DNA of 64,000 bases from Anagrus nilaparvatae (taxonomy: Eukaryota > Arthropoda > Insecta > Hymenoptera > Mymaridae): NCBI GenBank assembly GCA_022575985.1, contig JAKSXM010000141.1:186001-250000 (forward strand), in the 5' to 3' direction. The notes beneath the pieces were generated by a model that was not told the DNA's origin, did no database searches, and worked only from the letters and a program-made list of their open reading frames with translations. Shown here in pieces: positions 44,512 to 56,109 of the stretch (positions within the stretch are counted from its first letter, which is position 1; each line of letters opens with the position of its first letter). Made by a program: the position numbers and the translations under genes.

Positions 44512-47045
44512 TTTTTTTTTTGGGCCCTCAAATTTGAGGTTGAGGGCCCAATACCCACTGAATTTCCCACTCTCCAGCATATATGATAATATCATAGAAT
44601 CCGGACCGGGACTCCCTGTTTAGGTATTACTTCGGTCCAGAAAAAATACAGCCTAGGCATCAGGTAAAGATTTACCTCACCATGATCACAATTCATCCAC
44701 CTATTTAAGTCGATAATGAGGTGGTGCGTTTAACGTCCCCTCGGGTCACCATTCCACCTATGCTACCAAAATTTCATTGTGTGAGCGCGAATGAAAGCTA
44801 CGTCGCGCTCTTCTTCATCACGATTATAGATCGCCTGCCTTTCCAAGACAAGCAGATCGATGGGAATTACCTAGGCCACTACCTGGATCGCCGGCTCTGA
44901 TACAGTCTTACATTACTTTTTTATGCGGACATTGTCCACCAACACCTCTGCACCGTAGAGCAAGATGGAGTTGACTGTTGTCATCAACAGCCTCCTCTTC
45001 CCTGATCTGGGACCGCCGATGTTTGTCATCAGCCACGACAGGGACTTTGTCACCCGGCCAGCCTTTTCACAGGCCTACTGGAATTTTTTGTTGTAGGTCA
45101 AATTGTTATCCAAGAAGATACCCTAATATTTGACCGATGGTTTGATCTGGATCATAAGGGGATTACCTCCGTTGTCATAGCTGACATCAAATATGGTTTC
45201 AACCCTTTTCCGGGTCAGAAGGACAATCTCCGTTTTCGGGACTGCCAGTCTGAGTTCGTGAGCCGACATCCAGCTATTGATAAGGCGCATGGCCTCATCC
45301 AGGGTATTCTGCTGGTCCTCTGTTACTCGAGCTGCTATAGTTAGAGCGACATCATATGCGTATCTGGCCCTCATAACCACCTTCACGACCTGCTCGATGG
45401 CACCGATCATGGATCGCGCCTCACGGAAACCGTGATGGTCTTCGCTTAGGATACCCGCCTCCTTAATTGCCAGGCCGCAATCTTCCTCTGAACATGCTCT
45501 TTATCACCTTGCCAATGGTATTTAACATACTTAATGGTCTGTAAGATAATGGAGATTCTGGTTCACCATTTCCCTTGCTTATAAGAGCCAGGCGGGCCAT
45601 CTTGCAGTCCCTCGGAAAGACACCTGCTACGAGGCACGCATTAAACATGCTAAGGAAGAGGCAAAGGATTACCTTTGCAGTTGCTTTAATTATTTCCGCG
45701 GGTATTCCGTCTGGCTTTCTCTTTTTTCATTGACCTAATTATCCGAAGCATCTCCTCCTCGCTGAATAGTGGGACTTTGTTTGACCATGATAACCTTATA
45801 TCTCAGGCCTCATGGGTAGCTGTTGATATCATCTCTTAGCGACCGAAGACAGCGCGCCTTGATGAGGTGGATGGCTTTCGCCAGCTGATGCTTGGCTTCC
45901 TTCTATACTTCAAAGTGCGTAGCCAACTCTGGGCGGCCATGTACTCCATGTGCTGTCTTTTGCGACTCTGTGATAAACCTATCTAAGCTTCGCAATTTCC
46001 TCATTCCACCAGTGCATGCTCCTTTTCCTCTTCCAGGGCCGTTTGCGTGGCATAGAGGCATCGCAAGCTCACCTCAGAAGAGCAGTTACTCTCTTGACAA
46101 GAGTCCCTACCTATCCCGTGGTGGTTGGTCCTCCATGCAAGGCTGAGATAGACGAGGACTCTTTAAGAATATATTCTGCAAATCTGTCCTAGTCCATATT
46201 TGACACATTCCAGCTTAGTGGGCGCTTTTTGTACGGGGGCCGATTAACGGCCCTATCATGTACTTGGAAGGTGATGAAGGTCGCTATCATTGGCTCCATC
46301 CATTACCATAGACGCTAGACCCTAGTACTATTACCTATTACCCTAGTCTGTCTCGCACACAAGCTGATCGAGAAAAAAGTTCGGCAAGAATGGTCTTGTT
46401 CATATTCCCTTGTAGGACTTCGAACATTACCGATGACACTTTATCTTCCTTGCCGTAAGTGTCTCCCGATAACACTTACATGCTCCGCATCCTGGAAGGT
46501 AGTCGGTCTTGGCCTTATTGGACAATTTTAGTGTGTTGGCCTCTGGCAGCTCTACGACCGCCATATCCGCATTCGTGCCCTAAGCCTTGAAGATGGCTAC
46601 TTTTATGTCGTCATCGTTCTACAGCTTTGTTGCATCCTTTACCACCTGCCTCACTTCGTCGCTGCTAGTAGTACAGTCAAGGCCTTTGATCTATACGGAT
46701 AGGTGTATGATAGGATACAGATCAGTTGTACTTTCTGGGCCTGCGACAGTTTTTACAGCGTCTAATAGCTTTTGTCGATCTTTTGACGAGCTCAGGTCAA
46801 TTAGGAAGCTGCCAGCCTGGGTCTTCTAGATTTGGTGTACTTCCGTCCCTGAAACCTTCAGTTGGACACCTCGTTTGATCTCCAGCAGGGCTGTCGCATA
46901 AGACTTCCCTTCAGGAGGTTTTTTTATTAGAGCTTAAGGATCCTTATAAGCCGCTTCTTCCTCTTGCCGCTTCGGAAGAAGGAGATTTACCAACTCCTTC
47001 TTTTTTTTGTGGCTTTTTCTTTTTCCTTCTTTTATTCTCTGCCTA
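44512..47045 (-). pseudogene. LINE family A, copy 3, decayed
   Basis: A minus-strand relative of the LINE at 15092-20418 spans the poly(A) edge (T run ending 44521), 3' UTR, ORF2 and part of ORF1. Recognisable frames are 45123-45410 (RT middle, with EIVLLTRKRVETIF) and 45463-45648 (RT start, with ALISKGNGEPESP). The endonuclease region lies near 46100-46500 and ORF1 pieces near 46520-46900. Several internal deletions, including the segment holding the YADD box, and many stops show greater age than copies 1 and 2. The terminal hairpin is replaced by a GGGCCCTCAA/TTGAGGGCCC inverted repeat (44522-44558). Confidence 0.85.
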
Positions 47046-47059
47046 AAGATGATAATCTT

Positions 47060-47719
47060 GAAAAATAATAATCTTGACCTAACGCATGATAATTTTAATG
47101 TAGATTATTTAAAATACATTAATCGTGCACAATTTCAGACCTTTGAGGAACTATTGGCAAACAAGTTGAGATCCAATCACAAAAAATAAAAAACCGAATT
47201 AATACCCAAAAACCAAATTCGGCTAAGAAACAAAACGGTAATGCAGTAGCTGCTGCAGCTGCGATTTCTGCAACCCCTATTAGAACTCAGCCATATCAGA
47301 GTGATAGTTATCCCAAACCAAATAACAATAATAATAATAAACCCAATAACAACGGCAAATCCAGTAACCCAAATAATCCAAAACCTCAAAACAATTCGGA
47401 AAATCCTCAGCAAAATCCCCAACAACAGCAGAAATCCGGTAACAGTAATAACCGAAATCAGAAAAAATCTGCGAATTCGGGAAATAATAATAATAGCAGC
47501 AATACTATTGCAGCTACGCAACCAAAAACTTCGGTTACTATGCAACAAACTTCTAACGTTAACAAATCGCAATCTACGGCTGACGTGCAAAACACCAATT
47601 GTCACAATTGCGGTAAATTCGGCCATCGACACAACCAATGCCCTCTTCCTAGGAAAGGCATTTTCTGTTTTATCTGTGGTGAAAATAACGTGAAATCTAC
47701 AGATTGCCGAAATGCCTAA
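47060..47719 (+). pseudogene. Ty3/gypsy gag with Asn/Gln-rich linker and zinc knuckle
   Basis: The first part (to about 47160) reads AQFQTFEELLA, typical of the end of a gypsy capsid. A one- or two-base frameshift near 47160 moves the frame to GKQVEIQSQKIKNR. An Ala-rich patch and a long Asn/Gln/Pro-rich linker follow. Near the end is a canonical zinc knuckle, CHNCGKFGHRHNQC, and a second, CFICGENNVKSTDC, whose His is replaced by Val. The frame stops at 47719. The ORF at 47301-47693 is a shadow in another frame. Confidence 0.82.
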
Positions 47720-47768
47720 ATGATCATTCGGGAAACTAAATCCGGAATCAATCAATTCAGACCCAAGA

Positions 47769-48482
47769 TTGGTTCCGTTTATTTCGGAACCTTTGCGTAT
47801 ATCAAAAATGGAAAATCTTGTGGATAACTTTTCCCGGAAAAACTCCGTTAAATTTAAAACTTCACAACCGGCTTCTAGTCCTAATGTAGCCTTAAATTTC
47901 GGTAATAATTGTTCTAAAGAAAATCCAGGCATTAGAAATCCTCGAGATGTTAGTTCTCAGGAAAATTCAAGTGCTTTAGCAGTGAATTCTGGAGATGTAA
48001 GTATTCCGGATTTATCACAAAATTTAGGTAATCAAACAACACCTTTTGGTAGAATTAGGACTTTACGCCATGTTTCTATCATATTTTCGCAAAATTTCAA
48101 TTCTGGGTCTTGTTCTGCAGTAAAAGATGTTACATCTTCTCTCAGAACGTTTACGTTCGATAATAGGTATTATTTTGAAATTCACCATAACAATCGCTCG
48201 TTTTTTGGTTTACTCGACTCCGGTTCTACTAGAACTTATGGAGGCAAAGCAATCGGTGACTTAGTAACTTTAAGTGCACAAGATACAACTATGACTGTTG
48301 CAAACAACATAAAAGTCCCGGTTGAGGGAATTTGTAATATGAAATTTTCGACGGGAGATGATTATGCACAAATACCTATTCGCATTGCAAAATGTTTATC
48401 CTATGATCTTGTATTAGGGATAGACTTACTCATGACTTTTGATTTTGTTATAAATTTCCATACGGATACCTATAGTTTTTGA
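47769..48482 (+). pseudogene. Ty3/gypsy aspartic protease, first copy
   Basis: The frame is open for 237 codons without a convincing ATG, as expected inside a gag-pol. The first 110 residues are Ser/Asn-rich. Near residue 150 comes the active site LLDSGSTRTYG, followed by VPVEG and the flap-to-end block DLVLGIDLLMTF. It ends with a stop directly before GAGGGGGGGA. A second protease follows at 48588. Confidence 0.8.
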
Positions 48483-48587
48483 GGGGGGGAGAAAAGAAAG
48501 TTTTCTGTACCTCCAAATCAGTTTCAACACCGATGATCGTGGAACAATCCCACGACTGGAGCTCCAAACTCGGTAACAAGTTATTAT

Positions 48588-48900
48588 TTGGAAATTTTCA
48601 TACAGCGACATAAAATCCGAGCTCTAATCGATTCTGGTTCGACAAAAACTTACGTTGGTAAAATTTTTAAGAAATTCCTTCAGGAAAGTTTACGCTCGTC
48701 TAATGCTACTGTCTCTGTAGCTACTGGTCACACTGTACCCGTTGAGGGCGAGTCTGGTCTTTTGATCCAAATTGATGAGCAGGAGTAAGTCCTGCCTGTT
48801 CGGTTAGTCAGTTCTTTTGTTTACGACTGTGTCTTAGGAATTGATTTCCTTAAATTTTTCGGTTTCGAAATTGATTTCATCATTGCTGGAGATTACCCGG
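48588..48900 (+). pseudogene. Ty3/gypsy aspartic protease, second copy
   Basis: The frame 48588-48788 has ALIDSGSTKTYVGKIFKKF and VPVEGESGL. After a TAA the same frame continues with CVLGIDFLKFFGFEIDF. It is clearly related to the first protease but not identical, with extra residues around the active site. Two protease domains in series are unusual for a gypsy element, and a recombination between two elements is the simplest explanation. Confidence 0.78.
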
Positions 48901-48974
48901 AATGTCAGACTATGTCAAGTTCGAATTAGACGACGATTTTAATTTTTGGAAAAATGTGAAGGCTTAACAAAATT

Positions 48975-49366
48975 ATGGAAGAACAACGTCAAATGGTTGA
49001 CAAACTTGTTCGGGAAAATGTGGAACCTCCAAGTGAAATCCTGAAAGCTACAAATATAGCTAAACACACGATCGATGTACAAGGCCACCCGCCGATAGTA
49101 CAACCAATGAGACGATATGCACCGAAAGTTCTCGAAGCCGCAAACGAATCGGTAGATGAACTATTGAAATCCGGTAATATTGAACCGAGTAGTAGCCCGT
49201 GGTATAGTCCACCAGTATTAGCGCTGAAAAAAGACAATACTTACCGATTTTGTGTGGATTTTAGAAAAGTAAATTCGGTAACCCGAAAAGAAATACACCC
49301 TTTACCGAATATTGACTCAATTTTGGATAGGCTACGCAAGGCTCGCTATTTCACGAAAATTGACAT
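48975..49366 (+). pseudogene. Ty3/gypsy reverse transcriptase, N-terminal part
   Basis: The frame holds PMRRYAPKVLEAANESVDEL, NIEPSSSPWYSPPVLALKKD, YRFCVDFRKVN and ARYFTKIDI, the first third of a gypsy RT up to just before the first catalytic Asp region. It then ends abruptly, because the sequence jumps to integrase. The active-site box, connection and RNase H are deleted. Confidence 0.9.
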
Positions 49367-50082
49367 TGACGGATAATGGTACGGAATTCCTAAATAAGTA
49401 TATTGACAGTCGTCTCGAAAGCTATGGCATAAAACACACCACAATACTAGCTTATCACGCACAGGGGAACGCCGTGGAGCACGTGAATAGCCAAGTCAAA
49501 ACCATGATTAGGTCCTTCCTAAAAGACGACCATAGAATGTGGGACGAATATCTTTCGGAATTTAGTTTCGCCATCAACAATTCGTTACACGATTCGGTTC
49601 GTTTCTAGCCGCTTTTCTTGAATTATGATAGGAATCCCGTACCTCCTTTTTCCTCACAGCTGGCCGACATTCCACGTCGCCAAAATGTCAACTCTGACCC
49701 AAATAAAGGGGGGGACCACATGACACGGCTTGAAGCCTATCATGATCTGATAAAAAGATTTTGGTTTAAAGCCTCGCCCTCGGCTAGACAGGCTAAAAAT
49801 TATAATAAAGTCCGTAAGAAAGACAAATTTAACGTGGGTGACCTAGTTAGAGTAAAAAAGTTTCCCATCTCTTCAAAAATTAAAAGATTTCCGGCAAAAT
49901 TAGTTAGACCTTTCTCTAAACCATACCATATTACGGTAATTGTAAGTAAACCGTCGTATTTGAAATTACAATGGGATAATTTTAATTTTTTTATGTTATT
50001 GGTATTTAGAGCTGTTAAACATTCTCCGTTGACTTTGATACACGATAATGAAATGCAATTCAAACCTGGATTTTTTTTTTGA
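49362..50082 (+). pseudogene. Ty3/gypsy integrase, core to C-terminus
   Basis: Starting at the deletion junction, the frame reads LTDNGTEFLNKYIDSRLES, with the second catalytic Asp, then AYHAQGNAVEHVNSQVK with the catalytic Glu region, and FSFAINNSLHDSVRF. After a frameshift near 49610 it continues NYDRNPVPPFSS and the C-terminal domain FNVGDLVRVKKFP...FSKPYHITVIV. The zinc-binding N-terminus and first catalytic Asp are missing. Confidence 0.88.
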
Positions 50083-50455
50083 ATAAATTTTTTAGATTTT
50101 CTTCATTTATTATATCGTGTATTCCGGATATTTCCAAATCAGTAATGTTGTTGCAGTATTCGTGTAACTTTCCAAATAACACATGAAAATGTGACAAACT
50201 TTCCATGTTCAAAATGTTTAATGACAAAACGTTCAAATAAATTCCGCATCTTTCCAAAACATTTTTGATGAATTTTGTATTTTTTCTTAACAGTTCGTTT
50301 TTTATTGTGGGAGGTTGGTTATCGAAGAATTTGTAAGGCAAAATTTCATCTAAGTTTAGATTTCTTACATCATTCCATGAACTTTTCGCCTGTTTCCAAA
50401 AATCAATTCGATATTCTGGCCTCTCTATGAGAGGCGTACCAGATATCAAGCTGAT
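50083..50455 (-). pseudogene. F-box/leucine-rich-repeat gene fragment
   Basis: The minus-strand frame is open for about 125 codons and starts without an ATG. RIDFWKQAKSSWNDVRNLNL fits the end of an F-box. NVLERCGIYLNVLSLNILNM and LHEYCNNITDLEISGI fit the first leucine-rich repeats of FBXL-type proteins, which choose substrates for ubiquitin ligases. The F-box start and the remaining repeats are absent, so this is an exon fragment or pseudogene. It is the only piece here that looks like a host gene rather than a transposon. The family is assigned from spacing of Leu/Cys/Asn only. Confidence 0.55.
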
Positions 50456-50720
50456 AAGAACAGATTAATAATATATATTTTAAAAGAACTTCCCCCCCCC
50501 CTACAAGGGGAGGGTAAAAGTTACATTTCATTTTGCGAAATTGCGAGGTCTCCAGTCCCCTCTATTAAATTCATTTTGCTTAATTTAACATATAATGTAC
50601 ATTTACATAAATCATTTTATATAAATTAGAATAAACATAGATAAATCTGTTTACAATATAAAATATAAAATTATTTGTCAATAAATAATATAAAATTTGA
50701 AATATAAATTATTCAATTTC
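50456..50720. other. AT-rich spacer with C-run
   Basis: A C12/GGGGAGGG inverted patch lies at 50493-50515. Nothing else is recognisable. Confidence 0.4.
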
Positions 50721-50724
50721 TTGC

Positions 50725-50754
50725 TCAATAAATAAATAAATAAATAAATAATTG
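50725..50754. repeat. (AAAT)n microsatellite, probable LINE 3' tail
   Basis: About six units lie downstream (minus strand) of the R2-type fragment and may be its 3' tail. Confidence 0.6.
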
Positions 50755-50892
50755 AATATGGCCCTTAAGACGTGACTGGGCAGGCATTACAGCAGATTAA
50801 TATTTAAAGATAAATGAAAATAAATTTGAAAAATATAAAAATATAAAAAAAGAAAAAAAAAAGTCTCTAAGTAAATAAAGATATTAATAATT

Positions 50893-51300
50893 TTAATTAT
50901 ACTGCCGTACTCCAGTAACGTGTTCGACATATATGTCTCTTGACCAGCGAATCGTATCGCTTATCATCAGGCTCCTCATCATCTGCGCATAGCGCTGGTT
51001 GATGTTGAGAAGTCTGATGATCCGCTCGTTTCGCCAGTCACACCCACCAAGAGAGCCGACGAAAAATGATGCTACTTCAACCGAGTAACCCTTTCCTCTG
51101 AGACCTTCAGCTAAGCGATGGTAGTGATCAACTTTACGTTGTCTAGCTTCATCGAATGCAACCCTACGGTTTTCAAAGGGAACGGTTACGTCGATTATGA
51201 TGATTTTACGCTTGACATTTTCACGTATGACAATGTCAGGACGTAGTAGCGCCAAATCGCCGATTTCTCCCGGTACAGTCTGGTTTCTAAATAAATTTAA
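50893..51300 (-). pseudogene. R2-type LINE restriction-like endonuclease, C-terminal fragment
   Basis: On the minus strand PGEIGDLALLRPDIVIRE and KIIIIDVTVPFE form the PD...D-x-x catalytic pattern of the C-terminal restriction-like endonuclease of R2/R4-group LINEs. The rest, GYSVEVASFFVGSLG, INQRYAQMMRSL and DTIRWSRDIYVEHVTG, fits the end of that protein, which cuts the target DNA. The RT and zinc fingers are missing; homology starts near 51300. The frame is intact to its stop at 50893. This is a different LINE group from the AP-endonuclease families elsewhere in the window. Confidence 0.8.
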
Positions 51301-51309
51301 TTTAAAATA

Positions 51310-52140
51310 TACTGATATGGAATCTGGAGACAACTATATAAACATATTACTATTTCTATTCAAAAAAAAATTTTATATCAAAATCAAAGAACTAATTCAA
51401 GATTGGACAATATTTGTTATGGATGAATACCAAATTGACAAAAAAAGACAAGTGGTAATTAGCGAAGAGGTACTTACGAATTATACTTAATTATAACTTT
51501 TTTTAAATGAAAATTTCAAGAAATACTAAAGCATATGTTTACAGCGTTTTAAACGATTTTCAACCATTAAATCAGCTTCCTGTGGGCTAATATCATCGTT
51601 TCTACACAAATATACTTATTTGTGGAAAAAATATTTTTTTTAAATACTATTTACAAGCAAATATTATGTTTACCTACAAAAAAAAACTTTTAAATTTTGT
51701 TTACGCAAGAATACCCGTTTTCGGGTGCTTTTTGAGCTTTTCTCAAAAAGCGCCCGACGGATTTTTTCAAAATTTAAATTTTTTATATAAGGTAAGTGTA
51801 CTTGACAAGAATCAATCGAAATTTTGACGTCAGAACGCATTTCGGGTTGGAACCCATTAAGGACAACCGTGAAGTTCAAGGCTTCGCTTGTTGCTCCAAA
51901 AATTATTTTAATATTTTCCTTATTTTTTAATTTCCCAATTTATTATTAATTTTTTTATGTATGTATGACCACGGTCATACATTATAATCAAAATTTCAAG
52001 TTTATAAGAATTTATTTTTATTTTTTTATTTAGATCTGAATCTTTTAATATTTAAAAATGGTAATAATATTTTAAAAATTCAATAGACAGCAAAATTTGA
52101 TAATGGAACAAGATTTATAAACGGTGATATAGAGTATTTG
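51310..52140. other. AT-rich DNA with a short ORF and a palindrome
   Basis: A 57-codon plus-strand frame (51317-51490, MESGDNYINILLFLF...) is unrecognised and may be an exon piece. A GTGCTTTTTGAG/CTCAAAAAGCGC inverted repeat lies near 51727-51753, and a palindrome is annotated below. Confidence 0.4.
51961..51982. repeat. Short palindrome
   Basis: ATGTATGACC and GGTCATACAT are perfect inverted repeats separated by two bases. Confidence 0.8.
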
Positions 52141-52149
52141 TAGCTTGAG

Positions 52150-52710
52150 TTGCTGCTTGATGAAAATGAATTTCATGATGAAAGAAGCTTGATGAAAAAC
52201 AATTTCATGATAAAATTTCATGATGAAAAGTCTTTATTACGAATAATTATGGAAAGGAACCCAATAGGACCAAACGCTTTAGAATATGTACTAAGACACA
52301 GCCAAGAACTCGATAAGAATGATTTAGAAAGCTTAAAACATCGTAATATGATAAAACAAGAACAAATAGATTCCAACGACGAAATAAGTCCTTATGGTAA
52401 ATTTTTTTCCTCAAATTTTGATTGTTAATATTGATTATATTTAAATATTGATTAACATTATTCATAATAATTTTCCAGATGATAATCTAAAGTTAGATGA
52501 TTTAAAAAAACGTGAATTAAGAAAGATACAAATTATAATAAATTTGAGCGAGGAAGAAGATCACGAAGGTAAAACTAATTTATTTTCTTGAAATTTTTGT
52601 TAATATTATTTATTATTCAATATTAAATAATACTGTTTATAATAACCTTTTAGCATCTGAATCGGATGCCTCGTCCAAAAACTCTTCGAATAGTAGAGGA
52701 GAAATTGACT
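52150..52710 (+). pseudogene. Intron-containing module (three exons), 5' part of chimera
   Basis: Exon 1 ends at 52396 before GTAAAT, exon 2 is 52479-52568 (90 bp) and exon 3 starts at 52654 after TTTTAG. The introns are 82 and 85 bp, AT-rich, with GT...AG ends. Splicing keeps one frame: RNPIGPNALEYVLRHSQEL and KHRNMIKQEQIDSNDEI in exon 1, LKKRELRKIQIIINLSEEED in exon 2, ASESDASSKNSSNSRGE in exon 3. That frame runs straight into a Penelope-like RT. The module at 38990-39345 shares the exon-intron pattern. I recognise no family; it is acidic and lysine-rich. Confidence 0.6.
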
Positions 52711-53473
52711 TTGAAGACAACAATAGAATAAACTTTTTAGATTTAACCCTAATAAAAAGCAACAGCAAGATTATTACAAACTGGTATACAAAAACCACTT
52801 TCTCAGGTAGAATTCTAAATTATGCTTCCAGACATCCAACACATCAAAAAATTGCTATGATATACATCCTTGTAAATAGAGCCATCATATTAGTTGACAC
52901 GACATATAACAAAGACAAAATCCTAATTGTCAAAAACATCTTGTTAGCTAATGAATATCCACCTATTTTATTGAAAAATACATTAACAAAAGGTAGTAAT
53001 TATTAAAAAACAATCATACAGTTCCAAGTACCGTAAACCCACAACCCACCACCTTCAGGAACAAAATATTGGACAAAAATCAATACCAAGCAATTCCATT
53101 ACAGAATCAAGAATTGCAAAAAATAGTCAGAAAAGGCAAAATAGATAAGTTAGAAAACAAAACTGGTGTTGTGTACAAATTTACTTGCAATGATTGTCCT
53201 AATAACTATGTGGGAGAGACCAAAAGATCATTATTTATGAGGATTGAAGAACATACAAGAGATAAAAAATCTGTTATAGCGACCCATTCTGCCACACTCC
53301 ATCATACTTTCAACTTTATAAAGCCGAAAATAATAGATCAAGAAAATGTATATAAAAAAAGGAAAATTTCAGAAAGCATGTACATACAAATAAATAGTCC
53401 AACAGTTAATCTAAAAGATGACATAAACATTTTAAACGAATCTTACATACACAGCATCAATACACTTAAATGA
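52711..53473 (+). pseudogene. Penelope-like RT end plus GIY-YIG endonuclease, second element
   Basis: The plus strand gives FEDNNRINFLDLTLIKSN and TTFSGRILNYASRHPTHQK, the C-terminal part of a Penelope-type RT, until a TAA near 53005. After a frame change the GIY-YIG nuclease follows with GVVYKFTCNDCPNNYVGETK and RIEEHTRDKK, ending HSINTLK. It is a different subfamily from the element at 40964-43122 (CNDCPNNYVGETK against CNDCDCTYIGQSK). The RT core is missing. Confidence 0.87.
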
Positions 53474-53930
53474 AACACACAACGTTAAACACGCCGTGTA
53501 ATCATAACAAAAAAACAGCTGATATCATACTTTTTTTCTTTTAAAAAGGCAATTGTAAAAATACATTTTTTGTTAACAACCAACACACATTTAATTTATT
53601 CAAATATTATAGTTTTAAAGTTTTATATGAAGTAATTATGATAAATAAAATTATTTTGTTAAAGTTAAATAACATATATATATATATAAATTAAGTGCAA
53701 TAGATAGATTAAAAAATGCTTATTTTTAACATGGGATATATAGATATAGGTATTTAATTTTTTTTATAAATCTAACAAACGTGAATATTAAAATTATGTT
53801 TTATTTTCAGTTATTGAAAAGGCCTGTAAGTAAAAAAACAGGCGAAACGTTTAACAAAAAAAATACCACATCTTTTCAAAATTTAAAAAATTTTTTAATT
53901 TTTTATACCTCAGCCCAGTACAGGTAAATT
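53474..53930 (+). other. 3' region of the Penelope-like element with hammerhead-like motif
   Basis: AT-rich 3' UTR. At 53813-53850 ATTGAAAAGGCCTGT, a loop and ACAGGCGAAACG echo the hammerhead order, with a GCCTGT/ACAGGC stem before GAAA. The first core block departs from CUGAUGA, so cleavage is unlikely. Confidence 0.45.
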
Positions 53931-54209
53931 TATAGAAAATAATAGATATCTATTGAAAAAAATCATGAGCGATAGAAACAACAACAATATTGATAATCAA
54001 AAATAAATATTGTATTTTAATTTTGATAATATAAATGAATGTTTAAAAATAATGATTTTCAAAATATAAGAAGATAAAAAATTGACAGATTTATAAAATC
54101 TAAATGTTATTTTTATTATAATAATCTGAAGAGGGTGCGATTGATAATATTTCTGCTAAATGTAAAAAATTGATTAAAAGTAGTCCTAGTTAGAGGAAAA
54201 TTCATTTAA

Positions 54210-55112
54210 CCCATTTACGCCCAAGCAGACGTAAACGGAAAGTCAAAAAAAAACATAGGTTCCCGTATAGATAGAGGCTTTTAAATTACATGTCTATAAT
54301 AAAATTTCATGCTCTTATCGAATCTGAAGTCAGATTTTACTTACAACCCTTTCAAATGAATCAAAAATAGGGGTAATGGGGGTGAAAAAGAGGCTAAAAT
54401 AAAAATGACGGAATAATCAATATAAAAATAAAAAAATGATACCAAAAAACATTTAAAATTACTTAATTGTGCAAAAAACATACATTATTGTTTTTTTAGT
54501 TCCAAATCGGTTCTAATAGGTAAATTTGACTCCTAATTCCATTTTTTGAATTTGTTTTGAGCTAAAATTTTTTTGTGAGCGTAAAAATAGGGGTAATCAG
54601 GGCAAAACGGAACCAATAGAATTTATTATTTTTATATAGGAAACTAAATTTTAGAATTTTACGTTCACAGAAGCGTTTTAGCTCAAAACAAATTCAAAAA
54701 ATGGAATTAGGAGACAAATTTACCTACTAGAACCGATTTGGAATTAAAAAAGCAATATTTGAAGTTTTTGGAAAAAACTACCCTTAGTTGCAATATAAGG
54801 GTTGAAATCCAATTAAATATCCCATAAACCTGAAAAATGTAAGTTTTTTGCATAAATAAGTAATTTTAAATGTTTTTTGGTATCATTTTCTTATTTTTAT
54901 TTTGATTTTTCCGTCATTTTTATTTTAGCCTCTTTTTCACCCCCATTACCCCTATTTTTGGGGCATTTGAAAGGGTTGTAAGTAAAATCTGACTTCAGAT
55001 TCGGTAAGAGCATGAAATTTTACTATAGACATGTAATTTAAAAGCCTCTATCTATACGGGAACCTATTTTTTTATTTGACTTTCCGTTTACGTCCGCTTG
55101 GGCGTAAATGGG
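54210..55112. mobile_element. TTAA-flanked palindromic element, 903 bp
   Basis: Ends CCCATTTACGCCC and GGGCGTAAATGGG are flanked by TTAA (54206-54209, 55113-55116), as for piggyBac-type elements. The reverse complementarity extends over almost the full length to a centre near 54640. No coding sequence. Confidence 0.85.
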
Positions 55113-55116
55113 TTAA

Positions 55117-55470
55117 AGTAATTTAAAGGAAATGCGATAGAATGGAAGACTATTTTAATGAAAAATTTATAGATCACTGATTTTCCCAAGAATCTTCTTT
55201 CGGAGTTTATTTTAGGTATTTTAAGCTATTAATTACTTTACTTATAATATCTCAGAAATATGTTGACTAGTTTTAATTTATTAAAAGATTTTATTTTTAA
55301 TAATGAAATACGACCTTTTCTAAACATTATTAACAAAAACAAATTAACAAAATGTTAATTAATTATAAGTGCAGATTATTTATATTTATTATGACTATTA
55401 TATTATTGACGATATAATTAAATCTAAAAGTAATATCAAAAATTAATTAATTATACAATTGGTGGTATCC
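55117..55470. other. AT-rich spacer
   Basis: Nothing recognisable. Confidence 0.5.
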
Positions 55471-56109
55471 TATATATGAGCATTTCTACAGAAATTATGT
55501 ATCTCAGATACTTCATTTTTTTTCTAAATTTTTTTGTAATGCACGCCGCTAAATATGATTTTTTTTCAATGTTTAGACTACTAGAAGATAAAAAAAAGTG
55601 GGTTCCATCATTTTAAGCCTTGTCCCACCCTTTTTTAGCTCCCAGAAGATTTTAAATATTAAAAAAAAAAAAAAAAAAGCATGGTTCAAAATTACAAAAC
55701 TTTTATTTTTTTGGCTTGAAAATTTTTTTTATTCAATTTTTCTAAAAAATTTAACTATATTAAAGATATATTAACTCAAAAATCCATCTATAATGCTTTA
55801 GAAGTAATTATTTTTATATTTCGAAGATTCTGGTAAAAAAAAGCAGCAAAAAATACAAAAAGGACCCCGCACAAACCTTATGGGATTCGGGTTTCGGCGG
55901 AATTTGCTGAATTTTTGGTATTTTGTACATTTAGTCAATCTGAGCAAAAGTCTCAATGGGCACGAAGCTCCAATATGCTTTCTTCGGCTCCCACAAAGCT
56001 TCAAAGCTCCACAAATCCAACTTTATTTACTACTGAAAAAAGGCATATTTTATTTTTTAATGCATCTTTTGATAAATAAAAGTATATTGTCTTACGTTTT
56101 TGAGGTCGC

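Noticed and set aside
47177..47932. Minus-strand ORF of 251 codons
   Set aside because: It is antisense to the gypsy gag and its Asn-rich linker, which reads as Ile/Val-rich on the other strand.
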